In this document: positions 1 to 7,624 of the stretch, piece by piece | How positions within the stretch are numbered: position 1 is the stretch's first letter | How the letters are laid out: each line of letters opens with the position of its first letter | From: Oscillospiraceae bacterium | GTDB taxonomy: Bacteria > Bacillota > Clostridia > Oscillospirales > Ruminococcaceae | DNA: 35,906 bases | Assembly (NCBI GenBank): GCA_017461245.1 | Contig: JAFTYW010000045.1 | Location: forward strand, 1 to 35,906 | Direction of reading: 5' to 3' | The notes under the pieces: generated by a model | What the model saw: only the letters and a program-made list of their open reading frames with translations | Database searches by the model: none | What the model was told of the DNA's origin: nothing | Made by a program: the position numbers and the translations under genes

Positions 1-56
1 CTTCGGTTAAGCGCAAGAAAAAGTCCGAGGCTGCTCGTAAACGCAAGTTTAAGTAA
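1..56 (+). CDS. rpsU: 30S ribosomal protein bS21, 3' end only
   Basis: Partial gene cut by the left window edge. The frame ending in TAA at 54-56 reads S-VKRKKKSEAARKRKFK, which is essentially the C-terminal end of Bacillus-type bS21 (the part after EKP). bS21 is a small basic protein of the 30S subunit that acts near the mRNA/anti-Shine-Dalgarno region. Only the last 17 residues are visible, so nothing can be said about start or promoter. A rho-independent terminator follows within 25 bases, so bS21 is not obviously co-transcribed with the next gene. Confidence 0.88.
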   Translation, partial: SVKRKKKSEAARKRKFK

Positions 57-79
57 GTCTCAACATAACATGTATGGAT

Positions 80-104
80 AAAGCGGGCTTTGTCCCGCTT
101 TTTT
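80..104 (+). terminator. rho-independent terminator after rpsU
   Basis: AAAGCGGG at 80-87 pairs with CCCGCTTT at 94-101, with a short loop and a T-run reaching 104. It lies between the bS21 stop and the yqeG start. Confidence 0.85.
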
Positions 105-128
105 CATTATTATTTTGCGGTGATTATT

Positions 129-617
129 ATGAGTTTATTTATGCCTGATTATTTTTTTGATAAAATTTGGGATATCCCTCTTTCATTTTTGGAAGAAAAT
201 AATATAAAATGCCTACTTCTTGATGTTGATAATACATTAACCACCCACGACAATCCCGAGCCTCATCAAAATGCGGTCAAATGGCTTGATTTGGTGTCAA
301 AAGCAGGAATAAAATCGGTTATCATTTCCAATAATACAGAGCCGAGAGTTGCGCCTTTCGCAAACGATCTGGGCGTTCAGTTCGTCTCCCACGCTAAAAA
401 ACCTCTCTCAAAAGGAGCAAAGCAAGCAGTTAAGCTTACCGAAACCCCAAAAGAAAATATGCTTGTTATCGGAGATCAGATTTTTACCGATGTATTGTTT
501 GGCAAATTTTCCAAGGTTAGAACCGTTCTCGCGACTCCTATGGAGCTTGAAACAACAAAGTTTTTTAAATTTAAAAGATGGCTCGAAAGGCTTATTTTAA
601 AAGGAAAGAGGAAATAA
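129..617 (+). CDS. yqeG: YqeG-family HAD IIIA phosphatase
   Basis: A 162-residue protein of the haloacid dehalogenase superfamily, YqeG family (cytoplasmic, physiological substrate unknown). Visible motifs are the nucleophile block LLLDVDNTLT near residue 30, the SNN of motif II, and GDQIFTDV, the late acidic motif. The length fits the family. I place the start at the ATG at 129, preceded by GCGGTGA; an upstream TTG at 90 lies inside the terminator hairpin and is unlikely. The stop is separated by one base from the ATG of the next gene, so the two are probably translated from one message. A phosphatase or phosphohydrolase role is inferred from the family only. Confidence 0.85.
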   Translation: MSLFMPDYFFDKIWDIPLSFLEENNIKCLLLDVDNTLTTHDNPEPHQNAVKWLDLVSKAGIKSVIISNNTEPRVAPFANDLGVQFVSHAKKPLSKGAKQAVKLTETPKENMLVIGDQIFTDVLFGKFSKVRTVLATPMELETTKFFKFKRWLERLILKGKRK

Positions 618-618
618 A

Positions 619-1479
619 ATGAACGCATTTTTCGGTCCAGCAGGCAGAGATGATAGCTTAAATTCACTTGGATATAAAACCACCCTTGATATACCCAGAT
701 GTATGCAGGAAAAAGGGCTTGACGCCTTTGAGTATCAATGCGGCAGGGGAGTCAATGTAAAAACCGATGTTGCAAAACAACTGGGTAGCCTTGCTAAAGA
801 AAAAAACATCCGCCTTTCTTTGCATGCGCCGTATTATATTTCTCTTTCATCTGTTGAGGCGGAAAAGCGCGATAAAAGCATTGATTATATAATGCAAAGC
901 GCAAAGGCTACTGATGCTATGGGAGCAAACAGAATTATCGTTCACAGCGGCTCCTGCAGTAAAATAACCCGTGAGTATGCCCTTGAGCTTGCAAAGGACA
1001 CTCTTTTAAGAGCAAGAAAAGCTCTGGACGAAAGCGGTTTAGGTCACATTCATATCTGCCCAGAAACCATGGGCAAGATCAATCAGCTCGGAACTCTTTC
1101 TGAGGTTATGGAGCTTTGCAAAATTGACGATAGAATGATTCCTTGCATTGATTTCGGTCACCTCAACGCAAGAGATTTAGGTATAATAAAAGGCGAGCAG
1201 GAGTACGCTGCAATTCTCGATGAGATTGAAAATAAGCTTGGAGCTGACAGGCTTAAAATATTCCATTCCCATTTCTCTAAAATTGAGTATACCGCAGGCG
1301 GTGAAAAGCAGCATCTTACCTTTGACGACACACAGTTTGGCCCCGATTTTGAGCCACTTATGAACCAAGTTGTAAAGAGAAATCTTGCACCTACATTTAT
1401 TTGTGAGTCGGCAGGAACTCAGTCTGACGATGCACTTAAAATGAAGCAGTATTATCTGAAACTGAAAAGCGGTGAATAA
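619..1479 (+). CDS. endonuclease IV-like TIM-barrel protein (AP endonuclease family 2)
   Basis: A 286-residue TIM-barrel protein matching the endonuclease IV (Nfo) pattern, which cleaves DNA 5' of abasic sites in base excision repair using a zinc cluster. Metal-ligand blocks are visible in order: HAPYYIS, IIVHSG, ICPETMGK, CIDFGHLNAR, FHSHFSKIEY and ICES. The length (about 280) is normal for Nfo. It begins one base after yqeG and ends three bases before the peptidase gene, so the three form a tight translational run. Other AP-endonuclease-2-like TIM barrels are sugar isomerases, but the full set of His/Glu/Asp ligands favours a nuclease. Confidence 0.85.
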   Translation: MNAFFGPAGRDDSLNSLGYKTTLDIPRCMQEKGLDAFEYQCGRGVNVKTDVAKQLGSLAKEKNIRLSLHAPYYISLSSVEAEKRDKSIDYIMQSAKATDAMGANRIIVHSGSCSKITREYALELAKDTLLRARKALDESGLGHIHICPETMGKINQLGTLSEVMELCKIDDRMIPCIDFGHLNARDLGIIKGEQEYAAILDEIENKLGADRLKIFHSHFSKIEYTAGGEKQHLTFDDTQFGPDFEPLMNQVVKRNLAPTFICESAGTQSDDALKMKQYYLKLKSGE

Positions 1480-1481
1480 TA

Positions 1482-2561
1482 TTGAACAATTCTCGTTTGT
1501 TAAAGCTTATTAAAACAATCCCCGAAAATATTGATGCCGTAATCATCTTTGACAGTGCTAATAAAAGATATTTAACTGGCGTAAATACCGACGATGCAGG
1601 AACGCTGATTATAACCAAAAATTCGGCGTATTTTATCATTGATTCAAGGTATATTGAGGTTGTTGGATGCTCGGTAACTAAAGATATAAATGTTATTTTG
1701 CAAAATGAATTACATTCGCAAATTGCTGAGATTTTTTCAGAGCAATACGTAAAATCTTTCTCTATTGAAACCCAGAAAACGCCTATATCTGTAGCCGAAA
1801 AGTTTAAAAAGGAAATAAAAAATGCAACTCTTGATTTGAGCTATGATGCGGGTGAAGCGATAAATAAGCTGCGCAGCTTAAAAGACCAGACAGAGCTTGA
1901 GCTTATTAAAGCCGCTCAAAAAATCACAGATGATGCATTTGAATACATCCTTCCTAAAATTAAAGAAGGCAAGACCGAAAAAGAGCTTGCTTTAGAGCTT
2001 GAATTTTATATGCGTTCACACGGAGCTGACGGAGTTTCCTTTGATATAATTTTTATCGGCGGAGCAAACACTTCTATGCCGCACGGAGTTCCAAGCGATT
2101 ATAAATTAAAACACGGTGACCTTATTACCATGGATTTTGGCGCTGATTTTAACGGTTACAAAAGCGATATGACCCGTACGGTCGCTCTTGGCGCTGTTTC
2201 GGATGAGCAAAAGAAGGTTTATAATATCGTTTTAGAAGCTCAAGAGAAGGCGATAGAGCAAGTCAAAGAGGGAATGGTCTGCTCTGAAATAGATAAAATC
2301 GCCCGCGATGTAATAAAATCTTACGGCTACGGCGAATATTTCGGACACGCTCTAGGTCACAGCGTCGGTCTTGATATTCACGAATCGCCGAATTTTTCGC
2401 CCAAATGCGATACGCTTTTAAAAGAGGGAATGATCTTGTCGGTCGAGCCTGGAATATATTTGCCGAAGAAATTCGGTGTAAGAATTGAAGATTTGGTGTA
2501 TGTGACCGAAAAAGGCCCAATAAACCTTACAAAAAGCAAGAAATCCTTGATTATATTGTAA
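1482..2561 (+). CDS. pepP: Xaa-Pro aminopeptidase (M24B family)
   Basis: A 359-residue creatinase/aminopeptidase P-type protein that removes N-terminal residues preceding proline. The N-terminal third is the non-catalytic creatinase-like domain; the C-terminal pita-bread domain shows the two-metal ligands: Asp pair in MDFGADFNGYKSDMTRT, His in GHALGHSVGLDIHE, Glu in EPGIYLP and Glu in VRIEDLVYV. The start is a TTG at 1482, supported by GGTGA about eight bases upstream, which lies inside the end of the previous gene. In Clostridia this peptidase usually sits directly before efp, as here, although efp has its own promoter. Assignment to PepP rather than PepQ rests on length and neighbourhood. 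Confidence 0.88.
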   Translation: MNNSRLLKLIKTIPENIDAVIIFDSANKRYLTGVNTDDAGTLIITKNSAYFIIDSRYIEVVGCSVTKDINVILQNELHSQIAEIFSEQYVKSFSIETQKTPISVAEKFKKEIKNATLDLSYDAGEAINKLRSLKDQTELELIKAAQKITDDAFEYILPKIKEGKTEKELALELEFYMRSHGADGVSFDIIFIGGANTSMPHGVPSDYKLKHGDLITMDFGADFNGYKSDMTRTVALGAVSDEQKKVYNIVLEAQEKAIEQVKEGMVCSEIDKIARDVIKSYGYGEYFGHALGHSVGLDIHESPNFSPKCDTLLKEGMILSVEPGIYLPKKFGVRIEDLVYVTEKGPINLTKSKKSLIIL

Positions 2562-2568
2562 AAAACTA

Positions 2569-2597
2569 TTGCAAAAAATGTTTTTTTAATATAGAAT
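2569..2597 (+). promoter_or_regulatory. sigma-A-type promoter for efp
   Basis: TTGCAA at 2569-2574 and TAGAAT at 2592-2597 are separated by 17 bases in a very AT-rich gap, about 40 bases upstream of the EF-P start. Confidence 0.7.
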
Positions 2598-2636
2598 ATT
2601 AATATATTATTAAAAGTATATTTGGAGGTTATCCTA

Positions 2637-3194
2637 ATGGTATCAGCAGGAGAATTCAGAAATGGCGTTACATTCGATATGGATGGAAACGTATATCAGA
2701 TTATCGAGTTTCAGCACGTTAAACCCGGTAAAGGCGCAGCATTCGTAAGAACCAAGATCAAGAACGTTATCAGCGGTGCAGTTGTTGAAAAAACCTTCAA
2801 CCCCACTGAAAAATTCCCCACAGCTTTCGTTGAGAGAAGAGAAATGCAGTATCTCTACAATGATGGCGAGCTCTATTATTTCATGGATCAGGAAACTTAT
2901 GAGCAGATTCCCATCAATGCAGAAACTCTTGGTGAAAACTTTAAGTTCGTAAAAGAGAATATGGATGTAAAGATCCTCTCTTACAAGGGAACTGTTTTCG
3001 GTGTTGAGCCTCCGTTCTTTGTAGAACTCGAAGTAACTCAGACCGATCCCGGATTTAAGGGCGACACTGCTACTAATGCAAGCAAACCCGCAACCTTAGA
3101 GACCGGTGCAGAGATCCGTGTTCCTCTCTTTATTGATGAAGGTGATATCATCAGAATCGATACCAGAACCGGAGAATACATGGAAAGAGCATAA
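2637..3194 (+). CDS. efp: translation elongation factor P
   Basis: A 185-residue EF-P, the canonical family length. It binds between the ribosomal P and E sites and relieves stalling at polyproline stretches. The N-terminal KOW-like domain carries the modification loop [10 protein letters not shown] with the tip lysine at residue 32; two OB-type domains follow, the last with [10 protein letters not shown] and the C-terminal GxI/DTRTGEY signature. The start is the ATG at 2637, nine bases after GGAGG (2624-2628); an in-frame start at 2622 would overlap this site. Its own promoter sits just upstream and a small acidic gene follows after 32 bases, likely co-transcribed up to the terminator at 3661. 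Confidence 0.97.
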   Translation: MVSAGEFRNGVTFDMDGNVYQIIEFQHVKPGKGAAFVRTKIKNVISGAVVEKTFNPTEKFPTAFVERREMQYLYNDGELYYFMDQETYEQIPINAETLGENFKFVKENMDVKILSYKGTVFGVEPPFFVELEVTQTDPGFKGDTATNASKPATLETGAEIRVPLFIDEGDIIRIDTRTGEYMERA

Positions 3195-3226
3195 CCTTTT
3201 CAAAAAATATAAAGGGGGCATTTTAA

Positions 3227-3646
3227 ATGACCTTAACAGAAAAAGCAGCATATTTAAAGGGTCTTGCAAGCGGTCTTGCGCTTGATGAAACAAAACCCGA
3301 AACTAAGCTTATTAACGCACTTATCGACCTCGTTGATGATATTGCTCTTACAGTTGCTGATATTGATGACGAGCTTGCAGTTGTTGTTGAGCAGGTTGAT
3401 TTGATTGATGAGGACCTCGAGTCGTTAGAGGAAGACTTCTATGAGGATGACGAAGAAGACGATGAGGACGAGCTTATTAAAATAACCTGTCCCAACTGCG
3501 ATGACGACATTTATATTGATGATGCTATTCTTAATGATGGCGAGCTCCAGTGTCCCAACTGCGGTGAAACCTTAGAGTTTGACCTTGACTGCTGTGATTG
3601 CGATTGTGATGATTGTGATTGCTGTGAACAGGAGCAGGACGACTAA
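3227..3646 (+). CDS. CD1247-type protein with zinc ribbon and Cys/Asp-rich tail
   Basis: A 139-residue clostridial protein resembling those named CD1247 N-terminal domain-containing. The first 65 residues are predicted helical with a leucine/aspartate pattern (LDETKPETKLINALIDLVDDIA), followed by a strongly acidic linker. A zinc ribbon with two CPNC pairs (ITCPNCDD and LQCPNCGE) comes next. The C-terminus holds seven cysteines alternating with aspartates. The start ATG at 3227 follows GGGGG with normal spacing. Position directly after efp and before a terminator suggests co-expression with EF-P. Function is unknown; metal binding or nucleic acid binding is inference from the ribbon. Confidence 0.8.
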   Translation: MTLTEKAAYLKGLASGLALDETKPETKLINALIDLVDDIALTVADIDDELAVVVEQVDLIDEDLESLEEDFYEDDEEDDEDELIKITCPNCDDDIYIDDAILNDGELQCPNCGETLEFDLDCCDCDCDDCDCCEQEQDD

Positions 3647-3660
3647 CTCAAAACCTATTA

Positions 3661-3692
3661 AAAACAGCCTTAGATTTTGCTAAGGCTGTTTT
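3661..3692 (+). terminator. terminator after the efp unit
   Basis: Perfect 13-bp stem, AAAACAGCCTTAG (3661-3673) with CTAAGGCTGTTTT (3680-3692), loop of six, ending in T's. Confidence 0.85.
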
Positions 3693-3725
3693 GTCTTATC
3701 CTTATTAAATCTTGGAGTGAATTTT

Positions 3726-5216
3726 ATGAACATAAACCAGTTAATTACAGCTCTTGTTAAATATGCTCTTGATAAAAAGCTTATCAGCGAGCTTGATAAG
3801 ACCTATACTGTCAACAGAATAATCGAGATTCTTAATTTAAACGAATATACATACGAGGCTTGCGAGGAAACAGACCTCAGCGTGATTTTAAACGGAATTT
3901 GCGATTATGCAGTAGAGCAGGGAATAGTAGAGGATAGTATTGCCTATCGTGATCTTTTTGATACAAAGATCATGGGTGCGGTTATGCCCAGACCGAGCGA
4001 GGTTATAAAAGAATTTAATACCTTGTATCAGGAGAGTCCCAAGGTTGCAACTGAATATTATTATGATTTAAGCCGTAACAGCAACTATATTCGCGTTGAC
4101 AGAATTAAAAAGGATAAGAAGTGGACAACCGAAACCGAGTTTGGAACTCTTGATATTACAATAAACCTTTCAAAACCCGAAAAGGATCCCAAGGCTATTG
4201 CTGCCGCTAAAAACGCAAAGCAAAGCGGATATCCTAAATGCCTTTTATGCCGTGAAAACGAGGGATATGCAGGCAGAGTTGACTCTCCGGCAAGACAAAA
4301 CCATAGAATTATCCCTATAACCGTTAATCAAAGCGCTTGGGGAATGCAGTATTCGCCTTATGTTTACTATAATGAACACTGCATTGTCTTTAATTTCGAG
4401 CATACTCCTATGAAAATAGAGAAGGCCACGTTTGTAAAGCTCTTTGATTTCGTAAAGCTTTTCCCGCATTATTTCTTAGGCTCAAACGCTGATCTGCCGA
4501 TCGTTGGCGGCTCTATCTTAAGCCACGATCATTTCCAGGGCGGAAGATATGATTTCGCTATGGCAAAGGCTCCTATTGAAAAGACCATTACATTTGACGG
4601 TTTTGAAGACGTTGAGGCAGGAATTGTTAAATGGCCGATGTCAGTTATCAGATTACGTGGAACAAACACTGATAGAATAATAGAACTGTCTGACAAAATT
4701 TTAACAAAGTGGAGAGAGTATACCGACGAGGAAGCCTTTATTTTTGCTGAAACTGATGGTGTGCCTCACAACACGATAACTCCTATTGCAAGAAAAAATG
4801 CTGATATGTTTGAAATGGACTTAGTTCTTCGTAACAATATCACATCAGAAGAACATCCGCTTGGCGTATATCATCCGCATGCACAGTACCATCATATTAA
4901 GAAAGAAAATATTGGTCTTATAGAGGTTATGGGATTAGCTGTTCTTCCTGCAAGGCTTGAAAGGGAACTTTCTAGACTCTGTGACGCTATAATCAATGGA
5001 GACGATATTCGCGCTGATTCAGAACTCGAGAAGCATGCCGATTGGGTAGATGAGATCAAACAAAAATATTCTGATTTAAATAAAGATAATATAAATGGAA
5101 TTATCGAAAAAGAAGTTGGAATTGTTTTTGGAAAAGTTTTGGAATGTGCAGGAGTTTATAAGTGCACAGAAGACGGAAGAAATGCATTTATGAAATTCGT
5201 CAATTCTGTCAAATAA
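3726..5216 (+). CDS. galT: UDP-glucose--hexose-1-phosphate uridylyltransferase (type 2 GalT)
   Basis: A 496-residue Firmicutes-type (long) GalT that exchanges UMP between UDP-glucose and galactose-1-phosphate in the Leloir pathway. The length of about 500 residues and the SHDHFQGG active-site block are typical of the type 2 family, distinct from the 350-residue E. coli enzyme. An adjacent KCLLCREN motif is also characteristic. The chosen start is the ATG at 3726 after TTGGAGTGA; a GTG at 3717 overlaps that binding site. No galK or galE lies nearby, so the gene is a single-gene unit between two terminators. The prophage-like element begins about 80 bases after its stop, leaving the gene intact. 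Confidence 0.95.
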   Translation: MNINQLITALVKYALDKKLISELDKTYTVNRIIEILNLNEYTYEACEETDLSVILNGICDYAVEQGIVEDSIAYRDLFDTKIMGAVMPRPSEVIKEFNTLYQESPKVATEYYYDLSRNSNYIRVDRIKKDKKWTTETEFGTLDITINLSKPEKDPKAIAAAKNAKQSGYPKCLLCRENEGYAGRVDSPARQNHRIIPITVNQSAWGMQYSPYVYYNEHCIVFNFEHTPMKIEKATFVKLFDFVKLFPHYFLGSNADLPIVGGSILSHDHFQGGRYDFAMAKAPIEKTITFDGFEDVEAGIVKWPMSVIRLRGTNTDRIIELSDKILTKWREYTDEEAFIFAETDGVPHNTITPIARKNADMFEMDLVLRNNITSEEHPLGVYHPHAQYHHIKKENIGLIEVMGLAVLPARLERELSRLCDAIINGDDIRADSELEKHADWVDEIKQKYSDLNKDNINGIIEKEVGIVFGKVLECAGVYKCTEDGRNAFMKFVNSVK

Positions 5217-5227
5217 AAAGTACAAGG

Positions 5228-5256
5228 CATCCCGAGATAAAAATCGGGATGTTTTT
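5228..5256 (+). terminator. terminator after galT
   Basis: CATCCCGA (5228-5235) pairs with TCGGGATG (5244-5251), followed by five T's. Confidence 0.85.
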
Positions 5257-5288
5257 ATTATAGGGAAGTCGGTTAAAAAATCTACATA

Positions 5289-5324
5289 AGTAGACAAAAT
5301 AGATGTAGGTTTTGTATAAGTGAC
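5289..5324 (+). other. left element junction, dif-like site (candidate attL)
   Basis: Left arm AGTAGACAAAA (5289-5299), centre TAGATGTAGG (5300-5309) and right arm TTTTGTATAAGTGAC (5310-5324). The right arm is complementary, with one G-T wobble, to 9520-9534 near the other end of the element. The left arm differs slightly from the matching arm there, as expected if it is host DNA. The site also contains a weak promoter-like pair, TAGACA (5291-5296) and TATAAG (5315-5320), spaced 18 bases, which could read into rep. Confidence 0.55.
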
Positions 5325-5353
5325 GATATCTTACTTATTTGTAAGGTATCGTC
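5322..5353 (+). other. 13-bp hairpin in the rep leader
   Basis: GACGATATCTTAC (5322-5334) pairs with GTAAGGTATCGTC (5341-5353), one G-T wobble, six-base loop. It is followed by ATTTTTTATTTTG, so as RNA it looks like an attenuator or terminator; as ssDNA it could be part of a replication origin. It lies 27 bases before the rep start and overlaps the end of the left junction site by three bases. Confidence 0.65.
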
Positions 5354-5379
5354 ATTTTTTATTTTGTAGGTGATGCAAT

Positions 5380-5928
5380 GTGGCGGATTTTAAAGAAACT
5401 AAAATATATAACGTTTCGCTTATCTCGTATGCTCCTGTATCGTTTATCAAATCTACTCTTGAAAATCATATTTCACAATTAAAAGCTTATGCATTTTGTT
5501 TTCACGATAGAGATACTGATAAAGAGCCTCACACTCATATATTGATATGTTGCAAATCTCCTATGTATCTACAAACTTATATAAATTGGTTTAGGTATAT
5601 AAATGAGAATGACCAATTACAAAACACTTTCGGTCAAAAGCTTGTAGATATAAAAGGAGCTTATCAATATCTCATTCACGAAAATGACATTGATAAATAC
5701 CAATACTTACCCACTGATAGAAAGTCCTATAATGCAGATTTTTTCTCTATCTCCTCTCACGAGGATAAATCAATATTAGCTTTAACAGATATTCTTGCAG
5801 GTTGCTCGCTTCGTGATTGCGCTTTAAGATATGGCAGAGATTTTATATACCACTATGCACACATTCGACAACTCATTTTAGACATAGAGGAACAAGAGGG
5901 CATAACCCTTTTGAATATAAAAAAATAA
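5380..5928 (+). CDS. HUH rolling-circle replication initiator (Rep_2/RepB-like)
   Basis: A 182-residue protein with the layout of plasmid replication proteins of the Rep_2 family (pMV158 RepB type), which nick one strand at an origin and start rolling-circle replication. Motif 1 region is AFCFHDRDTDKEP; the metal-binding HUH-type block is PHTHILI with His51 and His53; the nucleophile region is AYQYLIHEND with Tyr95 and Tyr97 as candidates. The remaining 80 residues are helical without an obvious helicase. The start is a GTG at 5380 after TAGGTGATG. It is the first gene of the element, so it takes the role of phage gene II. Origin position is not proven; the hairpin just upstream and the structured end at 9106-9418 are candidates. 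Confidence 0.82.
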   Translation: MADFKETKIYNVSLISYAPVSFIKSTLENHISQLKAYAFCFHDRDTDKEPHTHILICCKSPMYLQTYINWFRYINENDQLQNTFGQKLVDIKGAYQYLIHENDIDKYQYLPTDRKSYNADFFSISSHEDKSILALTDILAGCSLRDCALRYGRDFIYHYAHIRQLILDIEEQEGITLLNIKK

Positions 5929-5949
5929 AACAAAAAAGGAGACAAAAAA

Positions 5950-6192
5950 ATGAAAGTAATCGGAAAAGGAAAGTATGCAGGCGAGTATCAAGGAACAAAG
6001 TATGAAAAACTGTTTTATGCAGTAGAAACAACACCGCCCAAAAAATTCGCAAATTTCCACGGTCAGTATGTTGAAACAATCGTTTGTCCCGCAACAATCG
6101 AAAACGATATTGCAAATATCGGTGATGAAATCAATGTTTATTACAACAAATATGGAAAAGTCGACGCCATTTTTGTTGTAAAAGATAAATAA
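5950..6192 (+). CDS. probable phage ssDNA-binding protein (gene V-like)
   Basis: An 80-residue, mostly beta-type soluble protein with alternating charged and aromatic residues (KYAGEYQGTKYEKLFYAVE and YYNKYGKVDAIFVV), no signal peptide or membrane span. It starts at an ATG after AAAGGAGA, 21 bases after rep. In filamentous phages a small OB-like protein in this slot, between Rep and coat gene, coats the viral strand before assembly. I do not recognise a specific family signature, so this role is inferred from size, composition and position. Alternative: a small regulator of Rep. Confidence 0.5.
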   Translation: MKVIGKGKYAGEYQGTKYEKLFYAVETTPPKKFANFHGQYVETIVCPATIENDIANIGDEINVYYNKYGKVDAIFVVKDK

Positions 6193-6213
6193 AAAATTAG
6201 GAGGGAAAGGAGA

Positions 6214-6393
6214 ATGGAGAACGCTATGGCAACTCTTTTAGGTGACATCGGCACATTTTTCACACAGTCTATCACTTGGCTTGGTGATGTGCTTGACGTA
6301 GTAACCGGAAGTCCTGCACTTCTCGTTATGGTAATCGCAATGCCTATCGTAGGCTTTGCCGTCGGTCTGCTTTCAAGACTTATCCGTCTTTAA
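6214..6393 (+). CDS. candidate major coat protein (pVIII-like), 59 aa
   Basis: A 59-residue protein starting MENAMATLLGDIG with very strong translation signals (AGGAGGGAAAGGAG just upstream). Residues 1-33 are amphipathic with acidic residues (Glu2, Asp11, Asp25, Asp28), residues 34-53 form one hydrophobic span (PALLVMVIAMPIVGFAVGLL), and the C-terminus is basic (SRLIRL). That is the layout of filamentous phage coat subunits: acidic outside, span, basic end facing DNA. No cleavable signal peptide is seen, as in some Pf3-like coats. A terminator follows within nine bases, as after gene VIII in M13-type phages, consistent with high expression. Identity is inferred. Confidence 0.7.
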   Translation: MENAMATLLGDIGTFFTQSITWLGDVLDVVTGSPALLVMVIAMPIVGFAVGLLSRLIRL

Positions 6394-6401
6394 GCAAAAT
6401 T

Positions 6402-6437
6402 ACCGCCCTTGGCCGCAAAAGTCGAGGGCGGTTTTTT
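6402..6437 (+). terminator. terminator after the coat gene
   Basis: ACCGCCCT (6402-6409) pairs with AGGGCGGT (6425-6432), followed by TTTTT. Expected to raise coat expression relative to downstream assembly genes. Confidence 0.85.
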
Positions 6438-6451
6438 CTTTGAGGTGATTT

Positions 6452-7405
6452 ATGAAAAAAATAATATCTTTAATTATTGTTGCAGTCTTTTCTATAACTG
6501 CATTATGCATTCCTTCTTTTGCATATAGTCAGAATTTCAGAAACTATTTTAAGCTTGATTATATGTCTATAGGTTCATTACCTTCCTCAGATTACTATTA
6601 CGTTATTCCTGAGGACTATAACGATATCCACGTTTATCCAAAGCAGGAAGATGCACCCTTTGGAGCTTTTTCTTTCGTTCACGTTTATTTCGATTATGAT
6701 GGCAGTCAACAGATTAAAGCTGGAGATCGCCTTGTCTGTTCTTTTGATTTTACAGTTGCAGACTTTTCTACTGTCGATAATCCTAAGCACTCGACCGCTT
6801 TTGCCAGCATTCAAGCAAAGTATAATGGAAATAAATTTCAGAAGGTCGGCACGTGCGATTTGATTCATTCGGGTTATGATTATACTCAAGGCACAAATAT
6901 CTATCGTTTTTTGGTAAATATAGATTTTTATGCACCTGAGAATATTGAAACGTTGTATTTTTCTTTTGGAGTAAATTTTAATGGGTTTGAGCCTGTAACG
7001 TCTCATGTTCTTTCTGCAACGTTTAATACTGTCGAGAATTTTTACCTTGGTTCTGCTGATTCTCCTGAAGCTCCTAAATACGACTCTAATACTGAAACTA
7101 TCGGCAAAACTGACGATTTAAAAAATCAAGAGGATAAACTAATGCAAGATACCGAGCAGGGTAGAGAAAGCACACTTTCATTATTTGCAGGTCTTGCAGA
7201 CTTAATAACCGAGCTTTCAGTTCCTCTTATGGCTATATCTGCATTATTTAATTATTTCGTAGGCAATTCTATTTTAAATAGTGTGCTTCAAATTTCATTA
7301 ACTCTTGGTCTTTTAGCCTTTGTATTTAATTTAGGTCAATCCCTTATTTCTCGTTCAAATAATCAACGTGGACAAAAACAAAATAATAAAAAAGGTGGTG
7401 GTTAA
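6452..7405 (+). CDS. secreted, C-terminally anchored minor coat/adsorption protein (pIII-like)
   Basis: A 317-residue protein with a classic signal peptide (MKKIISLIIVAVFSITALC, predicted cut after SFA near residue 24), an extracellular region of about 190 residues rich in Tyr, Asp and Phe, a charged linker (around KNQEDKLMQDTEQ), then two hydrophobic stretches (about residues 245-295) and a basic Asn/Lys/Gly tail ending KKGGG. The start ATG at 6452 follows GAGGTGA. In filamentous phages the gene after the coat gene encodes pIII, the tip protein that binds the host and anchors in the membrane; topology and position agree. No sequence match to a known pIII was recognised, so the receptor is unknown. 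Confidence 0.65.
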   Translation: MKKIISLIIVAVFSITALCIPSFAYSQNFRNYFKLDYMSIGSLPSSDYYYVIPEDYNDIHVYPKQEDAPFGAFSFVHVYFDYDGSQQIKAGDRLVCSFDFTVADFSTVDNPKHSTAFASIQAKYNGNKFQKVGTCDLIHSGYDYTQGTNIYRFLVNIDFYAPENIETLYFSFGVNFNGFEPVTSHVLSATFNTVENFYLGSADSPEAPKYDSNTETIGKTDDLKNQEDKLMQDTEQGRESTLSLFAGLADLITELSVPLMAISALFNYFVGNSILNSVLQISLTLGLLAFVFNLGQSLISRSNNQRGQKQNNKKGGG

Positions 7406-7407
7406 TT

Positions 7408-7620
7408 GTGCTAAATTTCTTTGATTGGATAGTCGGCTTTTTTGAAACTATCGGTGAAATTATTACTATGATTATAGATAGCCTTTTAACTGCTATCTCC
7501 GTCATTGCTTCTGCGGTTGCAGTTCCTGTAATCTTTACAGGTCTTGTTCCTCAAATTCTCTTAACTGCTATGTTGGCTCTTGTTTCTCTTGCGGTTATAA
7601 AATTCTTGTTAGGTAGGTGA
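7408..7620 (+). CDS. small hydrophobic phage protein, 70 aa (pVI-like position)
   Basis: A 70-residue protein with two strongly hydrophobic segments (about residues 14-33 and 36-65) and a short basic end (KFLLGR). It starts at a GTG two bases after the pIII-like stop, with AAAGGTGGTGG upstream. In inoviruses a hydrophobic protein (pVI, or DUF2523-type) follows pIII and caps the same end of the virion; that role is inferred from place and hydropathy only. Confidence 0.6.
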   Translation: MLNFFDWIVGFFETIGEIITMIIDSLLTAISVIASAVAVPVIFTGLVPQILLTAMLALVSLAVIKFLLGR

Positions 7621-7624
7621 TAAA

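Noticed and set aside
6587-7006. Minus-strand 139-codon open frame in the phage
   Set aside because: It is opposite the pIII-like gene, which has a signal peptide and ribosome site; composition looks like a shadow.
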